This document shows, piece by piece, positions 43,166 to 50,011 of a stretch of DNA of 64,000 nt. Source of the DNA: Microbacterium hydrocarbonoxydans (GTDB lineage Bacteria; Actinomycetota; Actinomycetes; Actinomycetales; Microbacteriaceae); the NCBI RefSeq assembly GCF_011752045.1, contig NZ_JAAKXW010000003.1, positions 62,001 through 126,000 of the forward strand. Direction: 5' to 3'. The position numbers were made by a program, and so were the translations under genes. Position 1 is the stretch's first letter. Every line of letters starts with the position of its first letter. Below the pieces are notes generated by a model. That model saw nothing but the letters and a program-made list of their open reading frames with translations. It made no database searches and was not told where the DNA came from.

Positions 43166-43226
43166 GGTTCTCCTTCGAAAAGACGGAGATCACTCTATCC
43201 GCGGGACGATCCGGCCGCATGGCGGA

Positions 43227-43245
43227 TCAGGTTAGGCTCAGCTAA
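43227..43245 (+). promoter_or_regulatory. DmdR/DtxR-type iron box
   Basis: TCAGGTTAGGCTCAGCTAA agrees at 17 of 19 positions with the Streptomyces DmdR box TTAGGTTAGGCTCACCTAA as I recall it. It is in the lysA-ECF intergenic region, 39 bases before the ECF ATPase start, so it should repress the ECF operon in iron-replete cells. It may also touch the lysA promoter. Confidence 0.75.
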
Positions 43246-43283
43246 GTTAGAACGGTCCGATCCGACGAACCGAGGCAGCGCCT

Positions 43284-45080
43284 GTGCGCCCATCCGCGCC
43301 CCTTCTGCGCGTGCGTGACCTCTCGATCACCCACGCGGATGCCGCGGACCCCTCGGTCCCTGAGCGCGACGGCCCGAGCCGGACGGCGCCGGACGGCGTC
43401 TCCTTCGACATCCGCCCCGGCGAGGTCGTGCTGCTGCTCGGCCCCTCGGGTTCCGGCAAGTCGACGCTCACGCTGGCGCTGAACGGCCTCGTCCCGCACG
43501 CCGTGCCGGCGACCATGACCGGAACGGTCGAGGCCGGCGGTCTCGACACCCGGACGACCACCACCGCGCAGCTCAGCACCCGGGTCGCGATGGTCTTCCA
43601 GGACCCGGATGCCCAGATCGTCACGGGCACCGTCTACGACGAAGTGGCCTTCGGCCCGGAGAACCTGCTGCTCCCCCTCGCCGACGTGACGGCACGCACC
43701 GAGGACGCGCTGCGGCGCGTCGGTCTCTGGGAGCGCCGCGAGGAGAACCCCGACCGGCTCTCCGGCGGAGGCCGGCAGCGCCTCGCGATCGCCTGCGCGC
43801 TCGCCATGGGATCGCCGCTGATCGTGCTCGACGAGCCGACCGCGAACCTCGACCCGCAGGGCATCGACGACGTCTACGAGGCACTGGCGGATGTCGTCGC
43901 CGCGGGCGACCGGGCGATCCTGCTCGTGGAGCACGACCTCGACGCGGCGATGGGCTTCGCGACGCGGACGATCGTGCTCGACCGCTCCGGCCGGCTGGCC
44001 TTCGACGGTCCGGTCGATGAGGTGCTGCGCCGTCATGTCGACGAGCTCGTCGACATGGGCGTGTGGCTGCCCGCAGCGACCCTCGCGGCCCTGCGGATGC
44101 GGGAGGCCGGCGTCGCCGTCGACCCGCTCCCGCTGACCGTGGCGGAGCTGCGCGAGGCATTGAACTCGAGCTCTTGGCCGTTGAGCGACTCCGAGCCGGC
44201 AGTCACTGCTCGGTCGTCGAGCGAGCGGAGCGCAGCGGAGCGAGACGAACCGCCTCACGTTGCGTTCGAGTCCAGTGACAGGCGTTTCGACTCAGTCGCC
44301 CCCCTCCTTCGCTCAACGACCGGCGATACGGCCGACCCGATCATCCGCGCCCGCGGCCTCACCGTGCACCGAGGCCGCACCGAGATCCTGCACGGGATCG
44401 ACCTCGACATCCGCCCCGGCACCCTGACGGCGATCGTCGGCGCGAACGGCGCGGGCAAGACCACGCTCATCCAGGCGCTCGGCGGGGTCGTGCCCCCGCC
44501 CCGGCGCCAGGTCGCGGTCGACGGGATCGATCCGGGTTCCGCCTCCCCGCGCGAGCTGTCGAGCCGCATCGGCTTCGTGTTCCAGAACCCGGAGCACCAG
44601 TTCATCGCGCACACCGTCTTCGACGAGCTCGCGCACGGCCTGCGGCTGCGGCGGACCCCGGATGCCGAGATCGAGGCCCGCGTGGGCGAGATGCTCGACC
44701 GCTTCGGCCTCGCGCACAAGGCGGGCGTGCATCCGTTCCTGCTCTCCGGCGGCGAGAAGCGGCGGCTCTCGGTGGGCACGGCGCTGATCTCCCGTCCGCG
44801 GGTGCTCGCGCTGGACGAGCCGACCTTCGGGCAGGACCGCGCCCGCGCCGCCGAGCTCCTCGACCTTCTGGAGTCGCTGCGCGCGGAGGGAACGACGGTC
44901 GTGGTCGTCACCCACGACCTGCAGCTGGTGGCCGAGCACGCCACGCACACGGTGATCCTCGCCGGCGGACGGGTGCACGCGGCGGGCACCACCGCGGAGC
45001 TCTTCGCCGGCGAGCACACCTTCACCTCGGCGGGGCTGCGACTGCCGGCCCTGCACCGGATGCTGGCGGGCACCGCATGA
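43284..45080 (+). CDS. ECF transporter double ATPase (EcfA1-EcfA2 fused)
   Basis: 598 residues, two ABC domains in one chain. Domain 1: Walker A GPSGSGKSTLT, signature LSGGGRQRLAIA (Gly instead of the usual Gln), Walker B LIVLDEPTANLDP. Domain 2: GANGAGKTTLI, LSGGEKRRLSVG, VLALDEPTFGQD. The linker between them (about residues 293-350, Ser/Glu/Arg-rich) is encoded by a palindromic repeat element. It energises the EcfT/S-component complex. GTG start with GAGG upstream; it overlaps ecfT by ATGA. Confidence 0.93.
   Translation: MRPSAPLLRVRDLSITHADAADPSVPERDGPSRTAPDGVSFDIRPGEVVLLLGPSGSGKSTLTLALNGLVPHAVPATMTGTVEAGGLDTRTTTTAQLSTRVAMVFQDPDAQIVTGTVYDEVAFGPENLLLPLADVTARTEDALRRVGLWERREENPDRLSGGGRQRLAIACALAMGSPLIVLDEPTANLDPQGIDDVYEALADVVAAGDRAILLVEHDLDAAMGFATRTIVLDRSGRLAFDGPVDEVLRRHVDELVDMGVWLPAATLAALRMREAGVAVDPLPLTVAELREALNSSSWPLSDSEPAVTARSSSERSAAERDEPPHVAFESSDRRFDSVAPLLRSTTGDTADPIIRARGLTVHRGRTEILHGIDLDIRPGTLTAIVGANGAGKTTLIQALGGVVPPPRRQVAVDGIDPGSASPRELSSRIGFVFQNPEHQFIAHTVFDELAHGLRLRRTPDAEIEARVGEMLDRFGLAHKAGVHPFLLSGGEKRRLSVGTALISRPRVLALDEPTFGQDRARAAELLDLLESLRAEGTTVVVVTHDLQLVAEHATHTVILAGGRVHAAGTTAELFAGEHTFTSAGLRLPALHRMLAGTA
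44211..44322 (+). repeat. Dispersed palindromic element inside the ECF ATPase gene
   Basis: The left arm begins CGGTCGTCGAGCGA and runs to GACGAACCGCCTCAC; the right arm runs from GTGACAGGCGTTTCGACT to TTCGCTCAACGACCG and is its approximate complement. Its structure is that of an intergenic palindrome, but it is read in frame and encodes the interdomain linker. A related half lies in the oxidase gene tail at 9680-9701. Confidence 0.7.
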
Positions 45081-45895
45081 GCACCCGGACCATCGACCCG
45101 TACGCCGCGATCGCCCCCGCCTCATCGCGGCACTTCCTGTACGCGCTCAATCCGCTCGCGAAGGTGGCCGGCGTCGTGCCGGCCATGCTGCTCCTCGTGT
45201 TCGTGCGCGATCTCGCGACGCCGGCGACGTTCCTCGTGCTCTCCTACGCGGTGATCCTCGTCGGCGCCCGGATCACCCGCCGCACGGCGGCGCTGCTGTT
45301 CCTCGGCGTGCCGCTCGGCATCCTCGCCCTCGGATCCGGATTCGCGCTCTGGGTCGACGCCGGCCTCGTGCGCGACAGCATCCCGGTGCTGCGGATCGGC
45401 GAATGGACGCTGTTCCAGGGCGCACTCGAGATCGGCTTCGCCACCGCCCTCCGGCTCGGAGCGATACTCGCGCTCGCGCTCATCGGGGGCCTCACGACGA
45501 CCGGCCCCGACCTCGTCCGGGCGAGCGTGCAGCAGCTCCGGGTGCCGTACCGGATCGGCCACACCGCCCTCGCCGCCTTCCGCTTCGTGCCGCGCTTCGG
45601 GTACGAGCTGTCGGTGATCCGCGCGGCGCACCGCGTGCGCGGCCACCACGGAGGGCGCGGGCCGTTCGCACGGATCGCCCGCGGCTGGGGTTACATCGTG
45701 CCCCTCCTCGCCGGGGCCATCCGGCACGCTGAGCGCGTCGCCCTCGCCATGGACTCGCGCGCCTTCGGCGCGCACCCGACGCGCACCGAGCGCCATCTCG
45801 TGCCCTTCCGCGTGCGCGACGCCGTCTTCATCGTGCTGTGCCTGGCCGTGTCGGCGGCGATCTTCACGATCCTCTTCCCCTGGCAGCTCCCCTGA
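45077..45895 (+). CDS. ECF transporter transmembrane protein EcfT
   Basis: 272 residues of the CbiQ/EcfT family. About five or six hydrophobic segments; the two cytoplasmic coupling motifs are visible as VIRAAHRVRGHH and ALAMDSRAFGAHPTRT (the Ala-Arg-x pairs that contact the ATPases). The N-terminal NPLAKVAG is typical. It sits between the ATPase gene (ATGA overlap) and the siderophore-interacting gene (11 bases). Confidence 0.92.
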   Translation: MSTRTIDPYAAIAPASSRHFLYALNPLAKVAGVVPAMLLLVFVRDLATPATFLVLSYAVILVGARITRRTAALLFLGVPLGILALGSGFALWVDAGLVRDSIPVLRIGEWTLFQGALEIGFATALRLGAILALALIGGLTTTGPDLVRASVQQLRVPYRIGHTALAAFRFVPRFGYELSVIRAAHRVRGHHGGRGPFARIARGWGYIVPLLAGAIRHAERVALAMDSRAFGAHPTRTERHLVPFRVRDAVFIVLCLAVSAAIFTILFPWQLP

Positions 45896-45906
45896 AAGGC
45901 GACGCG

Positions 45907-46782
45907 ATGGCGTACAGCAAGCTGGTCAAACCGCTCTCCTCCGAGCTCATCCCCCTCAGCGTGGTGCGCACCGAGCGCCTCTCGGCGCACTGGATGCGCG
46001 TCACGCTCGGCGGCGGCGAGATCGAGAGGTTCCGCCCGATGGGCTTCGACCAGTGGTTCCGGCTGTTCCTGCCGATCGGCGGTGACGCAGGACTCGACCG
46101 GGTGCCGGCGAAGGCGAACAGGATGTTCGGGTACCTGAAGTTCCTCCGGATCCCCGACGGAGAGCGCCCCGTGATGCGCAATTACAGCGTCCGCGCCTAC
46201 CGGCCGGCCACGGCGGATGCCGGCGCCGAGATCGACGTCGACTTCGTGCTGCACGGATCGGCCGCCGACGGCACCGCCGGGCCCGCCTCCCGGTGGGCGG
46301 AGACCTGCGCCCCCGGCGAGCACGTGCTCATCATCGACGAGGGCCTGACCTTCAACCCGCAACGGGGCACCGACCGCGTGATGCTCGTCGGTGACGAGAC
46401 GGCCCTGCCCGCGATCGCCTCGATCTGCGCCTCGCTGCCCGCCACGGCGACCGGCACCGCGATCATCGAGGTCCCCTCCGACGAGGACGCCCTGGAGTTC
46501 CCTCGCCCCGCAGGAGTCGAGGTGGTCTGGATCACCCGGCCGCACTCCGCCGCCCCCGGCGCCCTGGCCCTCTCCGCGATGCGCGAGGCGCCACTGCCGG
46601 ATGCCCCTTTCCACGCGTACGCGGCCGGCGAGCAGGCCCTCGCCTCCGGCGTCCGCAAGCACCTCGTCGGCGAGCGCGGCGTCGACAGGCAGTCCGTCAG
46701 CTTCTGCGGGTACTGGAAGGTCGGGGCAGCCGCCCCCGCCTCGAGGGCCGCACGCGAAGCTGCGGCGGAGGCGCGCGCATGA
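45907..46782 (+). CDS. Siderophore-interacting protein, FAD-dependent ferric reductase
   Basis: 291 residues from the ATG at 45907. The SIP family is recognised from RNYSVRAYR (flavin-binding R-x-Y-S), WAETCAPGEHVLI, VGDETALPAIASIC, and the C-terminal FCGYWKVG. These enzymes release iron from siderophores by reduction with NAD(P)H. The stop overlaps the S-component start (ATGA). Its presence inside an ECF operon behind an iron box ties the transporter to iron. Confidence 0.93.
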   Translation: MAYSKLVKPLSSELIPLSVVRTERLSAHWMRVTLGGGEIERFRPMGFDQWFRLFLPIGGDAGLDRVPAKANRMFGYLKFLRIPDGERPVMRNYSVRAYRPATADAGAEIDVDFVLHGSAADGTAGPASRWAETCAPGEHVLIIDEGLTFNPQRGTDRVMLVGDETALPAIASICASLPATATGTAIIEVPSDEDALEFPRPAGVEVVWITRPHSAAPGALALSAMREAPLPDAPFHAYAAGEQALASGVRKHLVGERGVDRQSVSFCGYWKVGAAAPASRAAREAAAEARA

Positions 46783-47450
46783 GCGGGGCGGATGCCGCGT
46801 CGCCGGGCCCGTCCGCGCCGGCGCCCGAAGCCGCGTTCCTCCCCGGTGCGGGGTCGGAAGAGCATCCGGAACCGGCCGCGGAGATGCGGAATCGACCACG
46901 CATCGCCGGCACCGGGCGCTTCCCGACCGCGGTGCTGCTGACCTGCGCGGCGCTCGGCGTCGCCGGGGCGATCCTGCTCGGACCGGCGAACTGGCTCTCC
47001 ACGCTGCTCGCCGGCGTCCCCTTCCTGAGCACGGGATTCGCCGGGCTCTGGCTGCTGCCCTCGGTCATCGCGCTGCGGCTGCTGCGCCGGCCCCTGGTCG
47101 GGCTGCTCGTCGGGCTGCTCGCCGGGCTCGTGCTGGTGCCGTTCTCCGGCTACGGCTTCGCGAGCGTGCTCACGAACCTGTGGTGGGCTGCGTTCACCGA
47201 GCTGCCGTTCCTCTTCGTGCTCTGGCGGTACTGGGGCGCCTGGATGCACTACGCCGGCGCAGTCATCGTCGGCGTCGTGTACCCGATCTCGGCCTGGGCC
47301 TGGTTCGACCTGGGCGCGTTCGGCCTCTGGTATCAGGGCGCTTTCTTCGCGGTCACGATCGCGAGCTGCGTCGTCGCCACCGCCCTCGGCATCCTCATCG
47401 CCGACCGCCTGCGCCGCGCAGGCGTCGGCGGCCGCGCGCCCCGCGGCTGA
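46779..47450 (+). CDS. YkoE-like ECF S component of the iron-box operon
   Basis: 223 residues. A Pro/Ala/Glu-rich N-terminus of about 45 residues precedes about six hydrophobic segments (FPTAVLLTCAALGVAG..., RRPLVGLLVGLLAG, LWRYWGAWMHYAGAVIVG, LGILIADRLRRAG). It resembles the YkoE/ABC_cobalt family, assigned in Bacillus to thiamine precursors. Here the operon context argues for a metal, haem or siderophore ligand instead (inference). Last gene of the four-gene operon. Confidence 0.82.
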   Translation: MSGADAASPGPSAPAPEAAFLPGAGSEEHPEPAAEMRNRPRIAGTGRFPTAVLLTCAALGVAGAILLGPANWLSTLLAGVPFLSTGFAGLWLLPSVIALRLLRRPLVGLLVGLLAGLVLVPFSGYGFASVLTNLWWAAFTELPFLFVLWRYWGAWMHYAGAVIVGVVYPISAWAWFDLGAFGLWYQGAFFAVTIASCVVATALGILIADRLRRAGVGGRAPRG

Positions 47451-47523
47451 CGCTCGCGCGGGCGGGCGGGCGGGCACGGCGCGGACGGCACGGCGCCTGG
47501 CCGTGTACGGCGCCCGGCACCGT

Positions 47524-47607
47524 GCGAGAAGTCGGAGGTTCGTGACGACACGCCGCGCGCCGCGGCATCCGTCCCCCGCGAGTCGCGCCGGAACTCCGAC
47601 TTCTCGC
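47524..47607. repeat. Inverted repeat with 14-bp arms, 3' of the ECF operon
   Basis: GCGAGAAGTCGGAG (47524-47537) and CTCCGACTTCTCGC (47594-47607), perfectly paired around 56 bases. It precedes the compact terminator at 47634. Confidence 0.65.
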
Positions 47608-47633
47608 GCACCCGACCGGCGCTCCGCATGCCA

Positions 47634-47664
47634 AGGGGCCCCGGATGCGGCATCCGGGGCCCCT
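47634..47664. terminator. Bidirectional terminator, 15-bp perfect stem
   Basis: AGGGGCCCCGGATGC and its exact complement around a single G, between the convergent ECF operon and acyl-CoA dehydrogenase gene. Confidence 0.8.
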
Positions 47665-47677
47665 CAGAGGCGATGCG

Positions 47678-48841
47678 TCAGCGCTTGCCGGCGATCTGAC
47701 GGCCGACGAGGTCGCGCATGATCTCGTTCGTGCCTCCGTAGATGCGGTGCACGCGGGCGTCTGTGAAGGCGCGCGCGATCGGGTACTCCATGATGTAGCC
47801 GTAGCCGCCGTGCAGCTGCACGCCCATGTCGAGCACCTCCCACTCGCGCTCGGTGCCCCAGAACTTGACCTTCGCGGCGTCCTCGGCGGTGAGCTTGCCG
47901 TCCTTGTAGGCGAGCAGGGCGCGGTCGACGTACGCCCAGAGCGCCTCGGTCGTCGCCGCCATGTCCGCGAGCCGGAACCGGGTGTTCTGGAAGTCCGCGA
48001 TGCGCTCGCCGAACGCCTCGCGCTCCTTCGTGTAGGCGATGGTCCAGCCGAGCGCGGCCTGCGCGGCCGCCGCCGCCGCGACGCCGATCGACAGGCGCTC
48101 CAGCGGCAGGTTCAGCATCAGCTGGATGAAGCCCTGACCCTCCTTGCCGCTGATGAGGTTCTCGTCGGGGACGAACACGTCGGTGAAGCTGAGCTCGGCG
48201 GTGTCCCAGCCGTGGAAGCCCATCTTGCTGAGCTTCTTGCCCTGGTCGAAGCCCTCCATGCCCTTCTCCACGAGGAGCAGGCTGAACGCGTCGGGGCGGT
48301 TGCCCTCACCCGTCTTCACGAAGGTGACGACGACGTCGGCCGTCGTGCCCGAGGAGATGAACGTCTTCGCGCCGTTGAGGATGTAGCCTCCGTCGACCTT
48401 CTTCGCGTTCGTCTTGATGCCGCGGAGGTCCGAGCCGGCGCCGGGGTCGGTCATCGCGAGGGCGCCGAGCACCTCGCCGGTGGCCATGCGAGGCAGCCAC
48501 TTCTCCTTCTGCTCCTGGGTGCCCATGTGCACGAGGTAGGGGACGGCGAGGTCGTCCTGGATGCCGAACGCGCCCGCCAGCGAGCCTGCGCCGGCGGCGA
48601 TGACCTCCTCCATCACGATCGTGCGGAAGCGGTAGTCCTGCAGCATCCCTGCGCCGCCGAACTCCTCGGGGACGGACAGGCCGATGAGCCCGGCCTCACC
48701 CGCGGCGAGCATGGTCTCGCGGTCGATCTCGCCGGCGGCATCCCACTTCTCGATGGCCTCGTTCGTGACGTGGCGCTTGACGAAGTCCTTGACGAGGTCG
48801 CGGAACGCCTCGTGGTCCTCTTCGTAGATGTCGCGTTCCAT
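47678..48841 (-). CDS. Acyl-CoA dehydrogenase, long-chain type
   Basis: 387 residues, usual length. GALAMTDPGAGSDLRGIKTNAK is the flavin/substrate strand, TKEREAFGERIADFQ the FAD contact, and MGVQLHGGYGYIMEYP and IYGGTNEIMRDLVGR the C-terminal motifs. The position of the medium-chain catalytic Glu is Gly (YGGT), as in long-chain and isovaleryl enzymes, where the base lies in the PLERL helix, present here. It catalyses the first step of beta-oxidation. GGAGG precedes the ATG. Confidence 0.94.
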   Translation of the reverse strand: MERDIYEEDHEAFRDLVKDFVKRHVTNEAIEKWDAAGEIDRETMLAAGEAGLIGLSVPEEFGGAGMLQDYRFRTIVMEEVIAAGAGSLAGAFGIQDDLAVPYLVHMGTQEQKEKWLPRMATGEVLGALAMTDPGAGSDLRGIKTNAKKVDGGYILNGAKTFISSGTTADVVVTFVKTGEGNRPDAFSLLLVEKGMEGFDQGKKLSKMGFHGWDTAELSFTDVFVPDENLISGKEGQGFIQLMLNLPLERLSIGVAAAAAAQAALGWTIAYTKEREAFGERIADFQNTRFRLADMAATTEALWAYVDRALLAYKDGKLTAEDAAKVKFWGTEREWEVLDMGVQLHGGYGYIMEYPIARAFTDARVHRIYGGTNEIMRDLVGRQIAGKR

Positions 48842-48992
48842 GGGGTCCTCCGGTGAGTCTCGTGCGTCGCTGCTCCGGCGATTCTATGCCGGGATCACAG
48901 GGGACGGCGGCGAGTTGTGAGAATGCATCCCACATTCGGTGAGACTGGGTTCCGCGATTGTCGGATGCCGCCAGAGGGCGCTCCGCAGCGGC

Positions 48993-49928
48993 TCAGTGCG
49001 GGTACTCGGGGGCCGCAGGGAGGCCGAAGAACTCCTCCAGCGTGTGGAAGCCACCGTGGTGGTAGGCCGCCGCGAGCTCGGTGCCGACGTACCGCAGGTG
49101 CCATGCCTCCGGCTTGTATCCGGTCACGGCGGTGCCGACCTCCTCGTAGCGCACGATGAAGCCGTGCTCCCATGCGTGCTCGGCGACCCACGCGCCCTGC
49201 GGCGTGCCGCCGAAGGCGTCGATCTCCCCGCAGGCGGGGCTGCAGGCGACGAGGTCGAGGGCGAGCCCGGTCTGGTGCTCGCTGTGGCCGGCGCGCGCGG
49301 AGGCGGCATCCGCGTCGGCCTGGCCCCTGTTGTCGACATGGGCGGCGTGCGTGCGCACCTGGAGGTCGTAGGAACGGTAGCCGTTGTTGGCGCCGATCCG
49401 CCCGGCCCCGGCCGCCTCTGCGGCGGCGGCCAGCGAGCCGACGGCCTCGGCGACATCGGCACGGGCGCGGCTCGAGCCCGTGGTCATCGGCAGGGGGATG
49501 TCGGCGAGGGATGCCGGGGCGAAGTCGATCGGCGCGAGCGGACGCGCCTTGTTCACGACGACCCAGACATGGCTGGGGTCGTCGAGCGAGATGCACGGGG
49601 CGTTCCCGGCGACCACCGCCGCACGGAAGCTCTCCCCGCCGCCGAAGCCGGCGATCGTCGCGGCGTCGTCGGCGGACGCGATCGCCTCCAGCACGGCAGG
49701 CTCCGCGCACGGGTCGGCCGCGGTGGTCGCACCGACCTGCACGGAGGGCACCTCCTGCACCAGAACCGGCTCCGGCATCGGCTGCTCGCGCTCCGCTGAC
49801 GAGGCCACGGGCGCACTCGCGAGCGAGAGCAGGATGCCCAGCGCGGTCACTGCGAGGCCGATCGGCAGAGCGGGTCCATGGATCGGGGAAGGCGGCGCCG
49901 CATGCTGAGGCTGCGGCACGGAGTACAT
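48993..49928 (-). CDS. D-alanyl-D-alanine carboxypeptidase family protein (VanY-type)
   Basis: 311 residues from MYSVPQPQHAAPPSP. One N-terminal transmembrane or uncleaved signal helix (about 20-43), a linker, then the VanY/M15 peptidase domain: NNGYRSYDLQ, SEHQTGLALDL with the SxHxxGxAxD zinc motif, and EAWHLRYVG with the third zinc His. It trims D-Ala-D-Ala from peptidoglycan or acts as an L,D-type peptidase outside the membrane. A GACAAT box at leaderless distance supports this start. Divergent from the intein-bearing gene. Confidence 0.92.
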   Translation of the reverse strand: MYSVPQPQHAAPPSPIHGPALPIGLAVTALGILLSLASAPVASSAEREQPMPEPVLVQEVPSVQVGATTAADPCAEPAVLEAIASADDAATIAGFGGGESFRAAVVAGNAPCISLDDPSHVWVVVNKARPLAPIDFAPASLADIPLPMTTGSSRARADVAEAVGSLAAAAEAAGAGRIGANNGYRSYDLQVRTHAAHVDNRGQADADAASARAGHSEHQTGLALDLVACSPACGEIDAFGGTPQGAWVAEHAWEHGFIVRYEEVGTAVTGYKPEAWHLRYVGTELAAAYHHGGFHTLEEFFGLPAAPEYPH

Positions 49929-49934
49929 GCCTCT

Positions 49935-49940
49935 ATTGTC
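49935..49940 (-). promoter_or_regulatory. -10 box, leaderless start of VanY-type gene
   Basis: GACAAT, six bases, ATG at 49928. Confidence 0.45.
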
Positions 49941-49976
49941 CCCCCATCCGGGATAGAACATATCTTCCATACCGTC

Positions 49977-50005
49977 TTGACTCAGTATCGTTCTTCTGTT
50001 CGAAT
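49977..50005 (+). promoter_or_regulatory. Promoter of the intein-containing radical SAM gene
   Basis: TTGACT (49977-49982), 17 bases, TCGAAT (50000-50005), six bases, ATG at 50012. This is the clearest complete promoter of the leaderless set. Confidence 0.65.
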
Positions 50006-50011
50006 TGGGGC

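Noticed and set aside
43284..45080. Inactive first ABC domain because the signature reads LSGGGRQ
   Set aside because: Only the Gln after LSGG is changed; Walker A, B and the rest are intact, so loss of function is not supported.
47678..48841. Loss of the catalytic Glu in the acyl-CoA dehydrogenase (YGGT instead of YEGT)
   Set aside because: Long-chain and isovaleryl-type enzymes naturally have Gly here and use a Glu in the preceding helix (PLERL), which is present.
49172..50011. Long N-terminal extension of the radical SAM protein
   Set aside because: It is the antisense of the VanY-type gene; the promoter and family start agree on 50012.
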